NCBI RefSeq assembly: GCF_000429505.1
Contig: NZ_AUBZ01000004.1
Coordinates: 62,001 to 126,000 of the forward strand
Length of the DNA: 64,000 bases
Source of the DNA: Aliagarivorans taiwanensis DSM 22990
GTDB taxonomy: Bacteria; Pseudomonadota; Gammaproteobacteria; Enterobacterales; Celerinatantimonadaceae
Reading direction: 5' to 3'
The notes under the pieces were generated by a model. It worked only from the letters and a program-made list of their open reading frames with translations, was not told where the DNA came from and did no database searches. Below are positions 34,303 to 43,568 of this stretch, piece after piece; the stretch's first letter is position 1, and each line of letters opens with the position of its first letter. Made by a program: the position numbers and the translations under genes.

Positions 34303-36501
34303 TTAGAAATCATTGCCAATGAACAGATACAAGGAGGACTCCTCTTCATTATGGCCGTAGGATAGAATAATCGGTCCCAACAGGTTGGTTTCCAGGCCTG
34401 CAAAGATACTGGCAGCGAACTGACTAGTGCCCCACGACAGATCGCTTAGCTCGTTCCACACCCCGCCTCGCTCCAATGAGCCACCAAGGTAAAACGGCGT
34501 GGTAATGCCAGAACCGAACTCGCGCCAGCGGTAGTAATACATCAGGCCACTCATCGCCTTGTAGCGACCGGAGAGTTGGTCTTTGCGATAGCCCGACAAT
34601 CGTAAGAACCCACCTAGATCTTGGGCATTGGTAGGTACTAAGAAGTCGGAGTCCGAACCGCCAAACTCGCCATACCAGGTCAAGGTATTCTGCAGATAAG
34701 AAAAAGGCAGCTGCCATTCGCCATCCAGGGTCGGCACCCGGTTGGGCGAGAAGCCAGACACATCTTCGGTGTTGTAGCGCCACTCAACACTCAGCATCTT
34801 GCCTTGGGTGGGGAAGCTAATGCTGTCCAGAGTATCGTAGTCAAAGCGCAGATAAGGGCCATAGAGCTCGTAATCACTCTTAAGATTGAAGCCCAACGCG
34901 GTTATCTCGCCCGCTTCCCAAGCCGCACCTAAGCTCCATGCCTGCCAAGGGCGATAATGATAAGCCAGCTCGCTGAACACATTGTAGGTTTTGAAGCGGG
35001 TGTTGAGATACTCTAACTCGTCATCGATGCCAAACACCCGCCGTTCCACGTCGTTGTACTCAAAGCCCAGCGCCCACGAGTAGCGCAGCGCGTTATCTAG
35101 CGGCGTATAAAACTCGGTGAATACCCGCTTGTGGGTGCCGACTTCCAGCTCGTTGCGCCACTCAGCTCCCAAAGGATTAAGCTGGGTCAGCGTGAAGGCC
35201 AGCCCCATGTTGCCGTCGGTGCGGTCCTCAAAATTCTCTTGAATGCTAAAGTGCAGCGCGAAGAAGCCCGGCCCCCAACTTTTTTCGGTGGCCTGAAGCT
35301 GCAGTACGTTCTCGCCATCTTGCTGGGTAACTTGGTAATCCACCCGCTCGAAACGGCGCAAGGCGTACAGCTCTTTGACCTGCTCTTCCAGCTCGGCAAT
35401 CGAGTGGTACTCGCCCTCTTCCAGACCAAGTCGCTCTAGCAGCACCGCATCGCTATAGCTACTTTGGTTATCGATGGCGATCTTACTGATATAGATAAGC
35501 TCTTGCTCGTTCAGCTGGCGACGCCGCGCCGCGATTTCCTGCTGATGGCTTTCGTAATCAAAGTCTTCGAACAACTTGGCCAGCTCAGCCAACGGCTCAC
35601 GGGCGGCTTCGATGCCGCGCTGTTGCGCCAGCGGCATCGCAGCAAACTCAGAGGTGCCGATATCGCTGATATCGGGGACAATCAGCAAATCATGGCCCTC
35701 GAGCATGGCGATCTGCCGCTGGGTGCCTGAACGAGTCAGAAATATAGAGAGCTGATCGACCACCGCCACCGCCGAGTCTAGTTCACTCTTGGGCTTGAGC
35801 TGGGCGCCGATATCCACGGCAATCACGATATCTGCCCCCATCTCTTTGAGTACACCGATGGGTAGGTTATTCACCACCCCGCCATCGGAGAGCAACTTGC
35901 CCTCCCACTCGATGGGGCGCAGCGCTCCGGGCACCGACATACTGGCATGCATAGCGCGGCTTAGCTCGCCGTGGTCCAGCACCACTTCCTGCATGTATTC
36001 GATGTCAGTGGCGATAGCGCGATAGGGAATGGCCAGTTGGTCGAAGCTAGTCAGGGCATCCAGATTGCCCACCGCCTTGCGCAAAACCCCCGCCATGGTC
36101 TGGCCTTGCACCGCGCCTTTTGGCAAGCGCACCCCCTCAGACGACACACCGAAGGGAAGCTCAATGGTATAGGTATCAGCTTGCTGCTTGTTGCGCAGAG
36201 CCGACTCGCCGCGCCCTACGTCGTCAACAAAGCCGCTGTTCCAATCCAGCTGATAGGTGCGCCGGGCGATCTCTTCACTGCTCAGGCCCAGAGCCATCAT
36301 GCCGCCAAAATAGGCGCCCATGCTGGTACCCGCTACATAATCCACCGGGATCTGATACTCCTCCAACAGCTGCATCACCCCTAAGTGGGCACCACCCTTG
36401 GCACCGCCGCCACCGAGCGCCAAGCCTACGGTGGGCCGCTCCGCCAACGATAGGCTGGAGTAAAACCCGAGTACGATAACCAGCAATGCGCGATAAGCCA
36501 C
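34303..36501 (-). CDS. Patatin-like phospholipase with C-terminal outer-membrane barrel (type Vd autotransporter-like)
   Basis: 732 aa with a signal peptide (about 1-20). The patatin domain has an oxyanion loop ALGGGGAKGG (about 29-36), the nucleophile motif GTSMG with Ser60 and the catalytic Asp of SDGGVV near 205. Then a POTRA-like linker (YISKIAIDNQSSYSD, about 350-420) and a beta-barrel to the C-terminal aromatic residue F (SSLYLFIGNDF). This architecture matches the PlpD/FplA type Vd family. Start is GTG 36501 with AGGAGGG upstream; the TTG at 36531 lacks a RBS. It sits between lpdA and acnB on the same strand, with a terminator from lpdA preceding it. Likely a secreted or surface lipase; substrate unknown. 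Confidence 0.85.
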   Translation of the reverse strand: MAYRALLVIVLGFYSSLSLAERPTVGLALGGGGAKGGAHLGVMQLLEEYQIPVDYVAGTSMGAYFGGMMALGLSSEEIARRTYQLDWNSGFVDDVGRGESALRNKQQADTYTIELPFGVSSEGVRLPKGAVQGQTMAGVLRKAVGNLDALTSFDQLAIPYRAIATDIEYMQEVVLDHGELSRAMHASMSVPGALRPIEWEGKLLSDGGVVNNLPIGVLKEMGADIVIAVDIGAQLKPKSELDSAVAVVDQLSIFLTRSGTQRQIAMLEGHDLLIVPDISDIGTSEFAAMPLAQQRGIEAAREPLAELAKLFEDFDYESHQQEIAARRRQLNEQELIYISKIAIDNQSSYSDAVLLERLGLEEGEYHSIAELEEQVKELYALRRFERVDYQVTQQDGENVLQLQATEKSWGPGFFALHFSIQENFEDRTDGNMGLAFTLTQLNPLGAEWRNELEVGTHKRVFTEFYTPLDNALRYSWALGFEYNDVERRVFGIDDELEYLNTRFKTYNVFSELAYHYRPWQAWSLGAAWEAGEITALGFNLKSDYELYGPYLRFDYDTLDSISFPTQGKMLSVEWRYNTEDVSGFSPNRVPTLDGEWQLPFSYLQNTLTWYGEFGGSDSDFLVPTNAQDLGGFLRLSGYRKDQLSGRYKAMSGLMYYYRWREFGSGITTPFYLGGSLERGGVWNELSDLSWGTSQFAASIFAGLETNLLGPIILSYGHNEEESSLYLFIGNDF

Positions 36502-36525
36502 TGACCCTCCTGGAGAAGTGCTAAA

Positions 36526-36553
36526 AAACAAAAAGGCAGCCGAAGCTGCCTTT
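36526..36553 (-). terminator. Terminator of lpdA
   Basis: AAAGGCAGC-CGAA-GCTGCCTTT, followed on the minus strand by TTTTGTTTTTT, 26 bp past the lpdA stop. Confidence 0.85.
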
Positions 36554-36579
36554 ACTCTAAGAAATGCTAGCGCTATTGG

Positions 36580-38010
36580 CTATTTTTTCTTTTTCGCCTT
36601 GGCGTTTGGTAGGTCAGTAATGCTGCCTTCAAACACTTCAGCTGCCAGGCCCACAGACTCATGCAGGGTTGGGTGAGCGTGGATGGTCAGTGCGATATCT
36701 TCGGCATCGCAGCCCATCTCGATGGCCAGACCAATCTCACCCAGCAGCTCACCACCGTTGGTACCCACAACCGCACCACCGATAACCCGACCAGATTCTT
36801 TATCGAAGATCATCTTGGTCATGCCGTCGGCACAGTCAGACGCAATCGCACGACCAGAGGCAGCCCACGGGAATACCGAAGCTTCGTAGTTGATGCCCTG
36901 CTCTTTGGCTTCCTTCTCGGTCAGACCTACCCAGGCCATCTCTGGCTCGGTGTAAGCAATCGATGGGATCACTTTCGGATCGAAGAAATGTTTCTTACCG
37001 GCGATTACCTCAGCGGCAACGTGCCCTTCATGCACACCTTTATGCGCCAGCATTGGCTGACCGACGATGTCGCCAATCGCAAAGATATGCGGCACGTTGG
37101 TTTGCAGCTGCTTATCGACTTCAATAAAGCCGCGCTCAGTCACTTCAACACCCGCTTTCTCGGCATCCAGACCCAGGCCATTTGGCACTCGGCCCACTGC
37201 CACCAGCACGGCGTCATAGCGAACTGGATCATGTGGCGCTTGCTTACCTTCGTAGCTTACGTACAGACCATCTTTCTTCGCTTCAACTGCGGTAACCTTG
37301 GTTTCCAGCATGATGTTGAACTTGTCTTTGACACGCTTGGTGTAGGTGCGAACGATGTCTTTGTCGGCCGCAGGAACCAGCTGGTCAGCAAACTCAACCA
37401 CGTCAATGTTGCTGCCCAACGCACTGTATACGGTACCCATTTCCAGACCGATAATACCGCCGCCGATAACCAGCAGTTTCTCTGGTACTTCACGCAATTC
37501 CAGCGCATCGGTGGAGTCCCAAACGCGTGGATCGTTGTGCGGGATAAACGGCAACTGCACCGGACGCGAGCCCGCCGCAATAATCGCATTATCAAAGTTG
37601 ATAGTGGTGGTTTCACCGTCGTCGCCCTGCACTTCCATGCTGTTAGCGCCGGTGAACTTACCCAGGCCTTGGACAACCTGAACCTTACGCATCTTGGCCA
37701 TACCTTCCAGGCCGCCGGTCAGCTTACCGACTACCTTCTCTTTCCAGGTACGGATCTTATCGATGTCAGTTTGTGGCTCGCCGAATACGATGCCGTGATC
37801 AGCCAAAGATTTGGCCTCTTCAATCACCTTGGCAACGTGTAGCAATGCTTTAGATGGGATACAGCCAACGTTCAAGCAAACCCCGCCTAGGGTTACGTGA
37901 CGTTCAACAATTACGGTTTCCAAACCTAAATCGGCAGCGCGGAATGCAGCAGAATAACCCGCAGGGCCTGCGCCCAATACTACCACCTGGGTCTTAATTT
38001 CCTTTGTCAT
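36580..38010 (-). CDS. lpdA: Dihydrolipoyl dehydrogenase (E3)
   Basis: FAD flavoprotein shared by pyruvate and 2-oxoglutarate dehydrogenases. 476 aa. FAD motif GAGPAGYSAA (13-22), redox disulphide C45-C50 in GVCLNVGCIPSKAL, NAD site GGGIIGLEMG, and the His-Glu couple in HAHPTLHESVG near the C-terminus. It is downstream of aceF but a hairpin terminator lies in between, so it may also have its own promoter, as in E. coli. Confidence 0.97.
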   Translation of the reverse strand: MTKEIKTQVVVLGAGPAGYSAAFRAADLGLETVIVERHVTLGGVCLNVGCIPSKALLHVAKVIEEAKSLADHGIVFGEPQTDIDKIRTWKEKVVGKLTGGLEGMAKMRKVQVVQGLGKFTGANSMEVQGDDGETTTINFDNAIIAAGSRPVQLPFIPHNDPRVWDSTDALELREVPEKLLVIGGGIIGLEMGTVYSALGSNIDVVEFADQLVPAADKDIVRTYTKRVKDKFNIMLETKVTAVEAKKDGLYVSYEGKQAPHDPVRYDAVLVAVGRVPNGLGLDAEKAGVEVTERGFIEVDKQLQTNVPHIFAIGDIVGQPMLAHKGVHEGHVAAEVIAGKKHFFDPKVIPSIAYTEPEMAWVGLTEKEAKEQGINYEASVFPWAASGRAIASDCADGMTKMIFDKESGRVIGGAVVGTNGGELLGEIGLAIEMGCDAEDIALTIHAHPTLHESVGLAAEVFEGSITDLPNAKAKKKK

Positions 38011-38093
38011 GTGGACCTCTTGGTATCGTTGATTGCCGCTTTTGAGTGTAGAGCGGTAAGCGGCTAAATCGAGTTTACGGTTAATGTTGGGAA

Positions 38094-38122
38094 AAAAGAA
38101 GAGCTAGCCCGGGGGCCAGCTC
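38094..38122 (-). terminator. Terminator between aceF and lpdA
   Basis: GAGCT(A)GCC-CGGG-GGC(C)AGCTC, one mismatch, 11 bp past the aceF stop, followed by TTCTTCTTTTTTC on the minus strand. It probably lets a fraction of transcripts stop after aceEF. Confidence 0.6.
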
Positions 38123-38132
38123 ATACTTCCCA

Positions 38133-39701
38133 CTAAAGCACTAAGCGACGGATATCACTCAAAATGCCGTTCAGCGTGGTAATAAAGCGCGCACCATCAG
38201 CACCGTCAATCACCCGGTGATCGTAAGACAGTGCCAGCGGCAACATCAGCTTAGGAACAAACTCACTGCCATTCCATTTCGGCTTCATCTCACTGCGAGA
38301 CACACCCAAGATAGCCACTTCTGGTGCATTCACGATTGGCGTGAACTGAGTTCCACCGATGCCGCCAAGGCTAGAGATGGTAAAGCAGCCACCCTGCATA
38401 TCGCTGGCGGTCAGCTTGCCAGAGCGCGCCTTCTTGGAGATCTCAGTCAGCTCTTCCGACAGCTCGTAGATGCCTTTCTTGTTCACATCACGTACTACTG
38501 GAACCACCAAGCCGTTTGGCGTATCAACTGCCACACCGATATTGACGTACTTCTTCAGGATCAGGCTGTTGCCATCGTCGGACAGCGCCGAGTTGAACTT
38601 CGGCATAGCTTCCAAGGTCTTGGCCACGGCCTTCATCATAAATACCAATGGCGTGATCTTGAAGCCAAGCTCTTGTTTAGCGGCAATCACGTTCTGCTCT
38701 TTACGGAAGGCTTCCAGCTCGGTGATGTCGGTCTCGTCGAACTGAGTCACATGCGGTATCTGTACCCAGTTACGGTGTAGCGCAGGACCAGAGATCTTCT
38801 GGATGCGCGACAGTGGGATCTCTTCAATATCACCAAACTTGGCGTGATCAACACTTGGCCAATCTGGGATGTTCAGGCCAGTACCGCCGCCACCCGACTC
38901 CGCTTTACGTACCGCACGTTTAACGTAGTTCTGTACGTCTTCTTTAACGATGCGTCCTTTACGGCCACTTGCCGCAACCTTCGACAGGTCGATACCAAAC
39001 TCGCGCGCCAAACGGCGAACCATTGGCGAGGCATGAATGTAGGCACTGTTCTCGACAAAGCCGCCTAGATCGCCATCGTCTTCTGCTGCTGGCTTAGCGG
39101 CTGGAGCTGGCGCAGGCGCCGGTTCAGCCGCGGGCTTCGGCGCTTCAGCCGGAGCGCTAGCTGCTGCGGCAGGTGCACCACTGACTTCAAACACCATAAT
39201 CAAGGAGCCAGTTTTTACCTTATCGCCTACTGCTACTTTGATTTCGGTAACGGTGCCAGCAAACGGTGCAGGTACTTCCATGGCGGCTTTATCACCTTCC
39301 ACAGAGATCAGGCTCTGCTCGAGCTCAACCCGGTCGCCCAGCGCGACCATCACTTCGGTGACTTCCACTTCGTCATCACCGATATCTGGCACGCTCACTT
39401 CCAACACTTCTACCGCAGCGGCTGCAGCAGGCGCAGCTTCTTCGGCAGGAGCCGCTGCTGGCGCATCACCAGCGGCTTCGAAGATCATAATCAGGCTGTC
39501 GGTTTCAACTTGGTCGCCCACCGCTACCTTGATCTCTTTGACCACACCAGCGGCACTGGCAGGAACTTCCATTGCCGCCTTGTCGCCTTCAACCGAGATA
39601 AGGCTCTGCTCAACTTCAACAGTATCGCCAACCTGAACCAGGATTTCGGTAACTTCTACCGCATCGGCGCCAATATCAGGGACTTTGATTTCAATAGTCA
39701 T
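38133..39701 (-). CDS. aceF: Dihydrolipoyllysine-residue acetyltransferase (E2 of pyruvate dehydrogenase)
   Basis: 522 aa. Two tandem lipoyl domains (about 1-78 and 100-176), each with [11 protein letters not shown] around the lipoylated lysine (K41 and K138), joined by Ala/Pro-rich linkers. An E3-binding domain ([19 protein letters not shown], about 228-246) is followed by the acetyltransferase core ending with a [13 protein letters not shown]-type active site. E. coli E2 has three lipoyl domains, this one two. The lipoyl DNA segments are near-identical direct repeats. Lies 12 bp downstream of aceE. Confidence 0.96.
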   Translation of the reverse strand: MTIEIKVPDIGADAVEVTEILVQVGDTVEVEQSLISVEGDKAAMEVPASAAGVVKEIKVAVGDQVETDSLIMIFEAAGDAPAAAPAEEAAPAAAAAVEVLEVSVPDIGDDEVEVTEVMVALGDRVELEQSLISVEGDKAAMEVPAPFAGTVTEIKVAVGDKVKTGSLIMVFEVSGAPAAAASAPAEAPKPAAEPAPAPAPAAKPAAEDDGDLGGFVENSAYIHASPMVRRLAREFGIDLSKVAASGRKGRIVKEDVQNYVKRAVRKAESGGGGTGLNIPDWPSVDHAKFGDIEEIPLSRIQKISGPALHRNWVQIPHVTQFDETDITELEAFRKEQNVIAAKQELGFKITPLVFMMKAVAKTLEAMPKFNSALSDDGNSLILKKYVNIGVAVDTPNGLVVPVVRDVNKKGIYELSEELTEISKKARSGKLTASDMQGGCFTISSLGGIGGTQFTPIVNAPEVAILGVSRSEMKPKWNGSEFVPKLMLPLALSYDHRVIDGADGARFITTLNGILSDIRRLVL

Positions 39702-39713
39702 TGCTTGCTGTCC

Positions 39714-42371
39714 TTACGCATAAAGTGGGTTAAGTTTGTCGGCGTCAATACCGTATTTGGCGATGGCGTCCACCACCACTTTCTTGTCAATCTCACCTTT
39801 GGCTGCCAGCTCGGTCAGAGTAGCCACCACGATGTAATCGCTGTTCACCTCAAAGTGACGACGCAAGTTCTCGCGGCTATCACTGCGGCCGAAGCCATCG
39901 GTACCCAGCACCCGGTAAGCGCCCGGTACATAAGCGCGAACCTGCTCAGCGTAGAGCTTCATGTAGTCGGTAGCCGCAATGGTCGGCTTGTCGCTTAGTA
40001 CGCTGGTGATATATGGCACTTGAGCGTCCGCAGTCGGGTTCAGCATGTTAAAGCGGTCAGCGGTTTGGCCATCACGGGTCAGCTCATTGAACGAGGTCAC
40101 ACTGAAGATATCAGAGGCAATGTCGTACTCGTCGCTCAGCACCTGAGCCGCTTTCAGCACTTGCTGCATGATGGTGCCAGAGCCCAACAGTTGAACCTCG
40201 GCTTTGCTGCCCTTGGTTGACTTGAACTTGTAGATACCCTTGCGGATACCCTCTTCAGCACCTTCCGGCATCGCAGGCTGATGATAGTTCTCATTCATCA
40301 AGGTCAGGTAGTAGTACACGTTCTCTTGCTCGCCATACATGCGCTTCAGGCCGTCTTGCAGAATCACGGCAACTTCGAAGGCGAAGCTTGGGTCGTAAGA
40401 GATACAGTTCGGAATGGTGTTGGCCAGAATCAAGCTGTGGCCATCTTCGTGCTGCAGACCTTCACCGTTTAGGGTGGTACGGCCAGCCGTTGCACCCAGC
40501 AGGAAGCCGCGGGCTTGTTGGTCACCGGCCATCCAGCACATGTCGCCAACACGTTGGAAACCGAACATTGAGTAGTAGATGTAGAACGGAATCATCGGCA
40601 CATCGTTGGTGCTGTATGAGGTGGCTGCAGCTACCCATGAGCTCATCGCACCCAGTTCGTTGATCCCTTCTTGCAGTACCTGACCGCTGGTGTCTTCTTT
40701 GTAGTAAGACACTTGCTCGCGATCTTGCGGGGTGTAGATCTGACCATGCGGGTTGTAGATACCAATCTGACGGAACAGACCTTCCATACCAAAGGTACGT
40801 GCTTCGTCGGCAATAATCGGCACGATGTTCTTACCAATGGACTTGTCTTTGAGCATCACGTTCAGTGCGCGCACATAGGCCATGGTGGTCGAAATCTCAC
40901 GCTTCTGCTCGCCTAATAAAGCATCAAAGGCACCCAACTCAGGAATAGTCAGCTCACCGGTGAAGTTAGGCAGACGCTGCGGCGTGTAGCCTTTCAACTC
41001 TTTACGGCGGGCATGCAGGTATTCGTACTCTTCGCTGCCTTCTTCCAGCGTCAGGTACGGCAGGCTTGGCAAGTCTTCATCGCTTACCGCGACTTTCAGA
41101 CGGTCACGCACGTGCTGTACGTGGGTCATGTCCATCTTCTTCACCTGGTGGGCGATGTTCTTACCTTCTGCCGCTTCACCCATACCGTAACCTTTTACGG
41201 TCTTGGCCAGGATAACGGTTGGCTTGTCGCCACACTTGCGGGCGTTATCGAAGGCGGCGAACAGTTTAACCGGGTCATGACCACCGCGGCGCAGGGCGAA
41301 GATCTCGTCATCGCTCATGTCTTTTACCAGCTCAGCCGTTTCGCTGTACTTACCGAAGAAGTGCTCACGCACGTAAGCGCCGTACTTCGACTTAAAGGTC
41401 TGGTAGTCGCCGTCCACGGTTTCATTCATCAGTTGCAGCAGTTTACCTGAGCTATCTTTCGCCAGCAGGCTATCCCACTCGCTACCCCAGATAAGCTTAA
41501 CTACGTTCCAGCCAGCACCTTTGAACAGGCCTTCCAGCTCTTGGATGATCTTGCCGTTACCCATTACCGGGCCGTCCAAGCGCTGCAGGTTACAGTTAAT
41601 CACAAAGCACAGGTTGTTGAGCTTCTCGCGGGCGGCGAAGGAGATCGCGCCGCGTGATTCTGGCTCGTCCATCTCACCGTCGCCCAAGAAGGCATAAACA
41701 CGCTGCTCGGTGGTGTCTTTCAGGCCACGACCGTTCAGGTATTTAAGAAAACGCGCTTGGTAGATAGCCGAGATTGGACCCAGACCCATCGATACGGTTG
41801 GGAACTGCCAGAACTCAGGCATCAGTTTCGGGTGTGGGTAAGAGCTTAGGCCTTTGCCGTCCACTTCTTGGCGGAAGTTATCTAGCTGGTCTTCACTCAA
41901 GCGACCTTCAACGAAGGCGCGAGCATAGATACCCGGAGAGATATGGCCTTGGTAGTACACCAGATCGCCGCCGTCTTTTTCGTTCGGCGCGCGGAAGAAG
42001 TGGTTGAAACAGGTCTCGTAGAATGCCGCTGAAGACTGGAAAGATGCCATGTGGCCGCCCAACTCCAAGTCTTTTTTAGAAGCGCGCAGCACAATCATGA
42101 TGGCATTCCAGCGGATGATAGAGCGAATGCGACGCTCAATATCCAGATCCCCTGGGTAATCTGGCTGATCTTCTACATTGATGGTGTTGATGTAATCCGT
42201 GGTAATAGCGCCGCCCACCGGACCCAAGCCTTGTAGCTTAGCGCCGGCCAGCACTTGCTCCATCAAGAACTGAGCGCGTTCAATTCCGTCCTCGCGAATA
42301 ACAGATTCAATGGCTTCGATCCATTCGCTGGTTTCCAGTGAATCTACATCATGCTTCAGCGTGTCTGACAT
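39714..42371 (-). CDS. aceE: Pyruvate dehydrogenase E1 component
   Basis: 885 aa homodimeric thiamine-diphosphate enzyme that decarboxylates pyruvate and acetylates lipoyl-E2. The ThDP-binding motif begins GDGEMDEPES and ends in CNLQRLDGP. HISPGIYARAF and LNGEGLQHEDGHS are typical of AceE. AAGGAA precedes ATG 42371. Part of pdhR-aceE-aceF; a small hairpin (ACAATCCCG/CGGGTTGT, 42407-42426) lies between pdhR and aceE without a U-tract. Confidence 0.97.
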   Translation of the reverse strand: MSDTLKHDVDSLETSEWIEAIESVIREDGIERAQFLMEQVLAGAKLQGLGPVGGAITTDYINTINVEDQPDYPGDLDIERRIRSIIRWNAIMIVLRASKKDLELGGHMASFQSSAAFYETCFNHFFRAPNEKDGGDLVYYQGHISPGIYARAFVEGRLSEDQLDNFRQEVDGKGLSSYPHPKLMPEFWQFPTVSMGLGPISAIYQARFLKYLNGRGLKDTTEQRVYAFLGDGEMDEPESRGAISFAAREKLNNLCFVINCNLQRLDGPVMGNGKIIQELEGLFKGAGWNVVKLIWGSEWDSLLAKDSSGKLLQLMNETVDGDYQTFKSKYGAYVREHFFGKYSETAELVKDMSDDEIFALRRGGHDPVKLFAAFDNARKCGDKPTVILAKTVKGYGMGEAAEGKNIAHQVKKMDMTHVQHVRDRLKVAVSDEDLPSLPYLTLEEGSEEYEYLHARRKELKGYTPQRLPNFTGELTIPELGAFDALLGEQKREISTTMAYVRALNVMLKDKSIGKNIVPIIADEARTFGMEGLFRQIGIYNPHGQIYTPQDREQVSYYKEDTSGQVLQEGINELGAMSSWVAAATSYSTNDVPMIPFYIYYSMFGFQRVGDMCWMAGDQQARGFLLGATAGRTTLNGEGLQHEDGHSLILANTIPNCISYDPSFAFEVAVILQDGLKRMYGEQENVYYYLTLMNENYHQPAMPEGAEEGIRKGIYKFKSTKGSKAEVQLLGSGTIMQQVLKAAQVLSDEYDIASDIFSVTSFNELTRDGQTADRFNMLNPTADAQVPYITSVLSDKPTIAATDYMKLYAEQVRAYVPGAYRVLGTDGFGRSDSRENLRRHFEVNSDYIVVATLTELAAKGEIDKKVVVDAIAKYGIDADKLNPLYA

Positions 42372-42431
42372 GACTGTTTCCTTAGTGTTAGATTAACAGT
42401 GTTCCCACAATCCCGAACCGGGTTGTCCGTG

Positions 42432-43196
42432 TTAGATTTTCAGTTGCCGTAAACGTCGATTCGAGCGCTCAACCCGGCTCTCCTCGCGTTCAATTTCCAA
42501 TAAGGTTTCTTCAATAAATGCCAAGTGTTGGTGGGAAGCTTCGCGGGCTTGATCCGGCTGGCCATCGAGGATGGCCTTTAGCATCGCACTGCGATGCTGG
42601 CGGATCTTGCTGGTTACGCTGGGGCGTCGATACAGCAACTCAAAGTTACTCAGCACGTTGGCTTCCAACAGCGGGGCTAGGCCACGAATTAGGTGAAATA
42701 GCACTAGTTTGTGTGACGCTTCAGCTATTACCTCGTATAAAGCCACAACCGCTTTAGCTTCTGCCGCGCTATCCCCCTCTACCTGCGCTAGCTCAACTCG
42801 CGCGTAGCAAAGCTGAATCTTCTCCAGATCACCTTCAGTGCCGCGTAGCGCTGCGTAATAGGCAGAAATTCCCTCAACCGCATGGCGAAACTCCAGTAGA
42901 TCGAGTTGAGTTTCATCATGCTTGGCTAACAGCTCAAACAGCGGATCGGTTAGACCGTCACGCAGTTTGTGCTGTACAAAAGTGCCGCCACCCTGGCGTC
43001 GAACCACTAAGCCTTTGGCTTCCAGTTTCTGAATCGCTTCGCGCAGCGAAGGGCGCGATACATCAAACTGCTTAGCTAACTCACGCTCTGCAGGCAGGCG
43101 CTCGCCCGGGGGCAGGCTGCCTTCCAGAATCATTCTCTCCAACTGCTCAACAATGACGTCGGAAAGCTTGGCGGGTTTAACTCGTTGGTAGTTCAT
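42432..43196 (-). CDS. pdhR: Pyruvate dehydrogenase complex regulator PdhR
   Basis: GntR/FadR-family repressor, 254 aa; pyruvate releases it from DNA. The N-terminal winged helix has LPPGERLPAERELAKQFDVSRPSLREAIQKLEAKG-type GntR signature (about 25-60) and the C-terminal domain (about 90-230) is the ligand-binding helical bundle. It heads the pdhR-aceEF cluster. A PdhR box lies 15-29 bp upstream of its own start, consistent with autoregulation. Confidence 0.95.
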   Translation of the reverse strand: MNYQRVKPAKLSDVIVEQLERMILEGSLPPGERLPAERELAKQFDVSRPSLREAIQKLEAKGLVVRRQGGGTFVQHKLRDGLTDPLFELLAKHDETQLDLLEFRHAVEGISAYYAALRGTEGDLEKIQLCYARVELAQVEGDSAAEAKAVVALYEVIAEASHKLVLFHLIRGLAPLLEANVLSNFELLYRRPSVTSKIRQHRSAMLKAILDGQPDQAREASHQHLAFIEETLLEIEREESRVERSNRRLRQLKI

Positions 43197-43210
43197 TTAA
43201 TTCCATTAAC

Positions 43211-43225
43211 ATTGGTAATACCAAT
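43211..43225. promoter_or_regulatory. PdhR-box upstream of pdhR
   Basis: ATTGGTAATACCAAT is a near-perfect palindrome around TGGT-N3-ACCA, the PdhR operator core, placed 15 bp from the start codon. A second, weaker GGTAAGACC is at 43342-43350. Confidence 0.8.
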
Positions 43226-43272
43226 TTACACCGCAAAAAACTAACAAACCGTAAACATAAAGTCCAGCTAAA

Positions 43273-43286
43273 TTGATTGATATCAA
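43273..43286. promoter_or_regulatory. FNR-type site upstream of pdhR
   Basis: TTGATTGATATCAA is an exact match to the FNR/Anr/Etr consensus TTGAT-N4-ATCAA. It is 77 bp upstream of the pdhR start. Repression of pdh genes by FNR under low oxygen is known in E. coli; here it is inferred. Confidence 0.65.
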
Positions 43287-43568
43287 TTTATTCGAGATAT
43301 GACAACGGCTTTACCCCATTTGATAGGTCTATCACCAGACAGGTAAGACCATTTTCACTAAATCTTCACATTTTGAGTGATATTGCAGGCGGAAATGTTA
43401 AATCTTCGATTAACAACTTTGTAAAGCAGCTACCGAAGTACCACGGGTGGAGTCAGATAATGGACGAGCAGTGAGGAAGGTATAGACGTGGCTTTTACGC
43501 CGCTCAAACTAGCAAGCGGCGAAAGTAAAAGAGATGGGTATACAGAGGTTTACAGCGACGGCGCTAAC
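43287..43568. other. Remainder of the pdhR-ampE intergenic region; no gene seen
   Basis: About 280 bp. It contains an inverted repeat TGATAG-GT-CTATCA (43321-43334), the weaker PdhR-like site, and an imperfect hairpin from 43492 to 43531 (CTTTTAC-GCCGCT...AGCGGC-GAAA-GTAAAAG) with no adjacent U-tract. The small frames here have no ribosome site or recognisable product. The hairpin lies about 40 bp after the ampE stop and might be its 3' structure. Confidence 0.5.

Noticed and set aside
36661-37842. 393-codon frame on the plus strand
   Set aside because: Fully antisense to lpdA and lacks a ribosome site and any known domain; it is a shadow of lpdA codon bias.
43277-43474. 65-codon frame in the pdhR-ampE gap
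   Set aside because: No ribosome site, no recognisable product and it covers regulatory sites.
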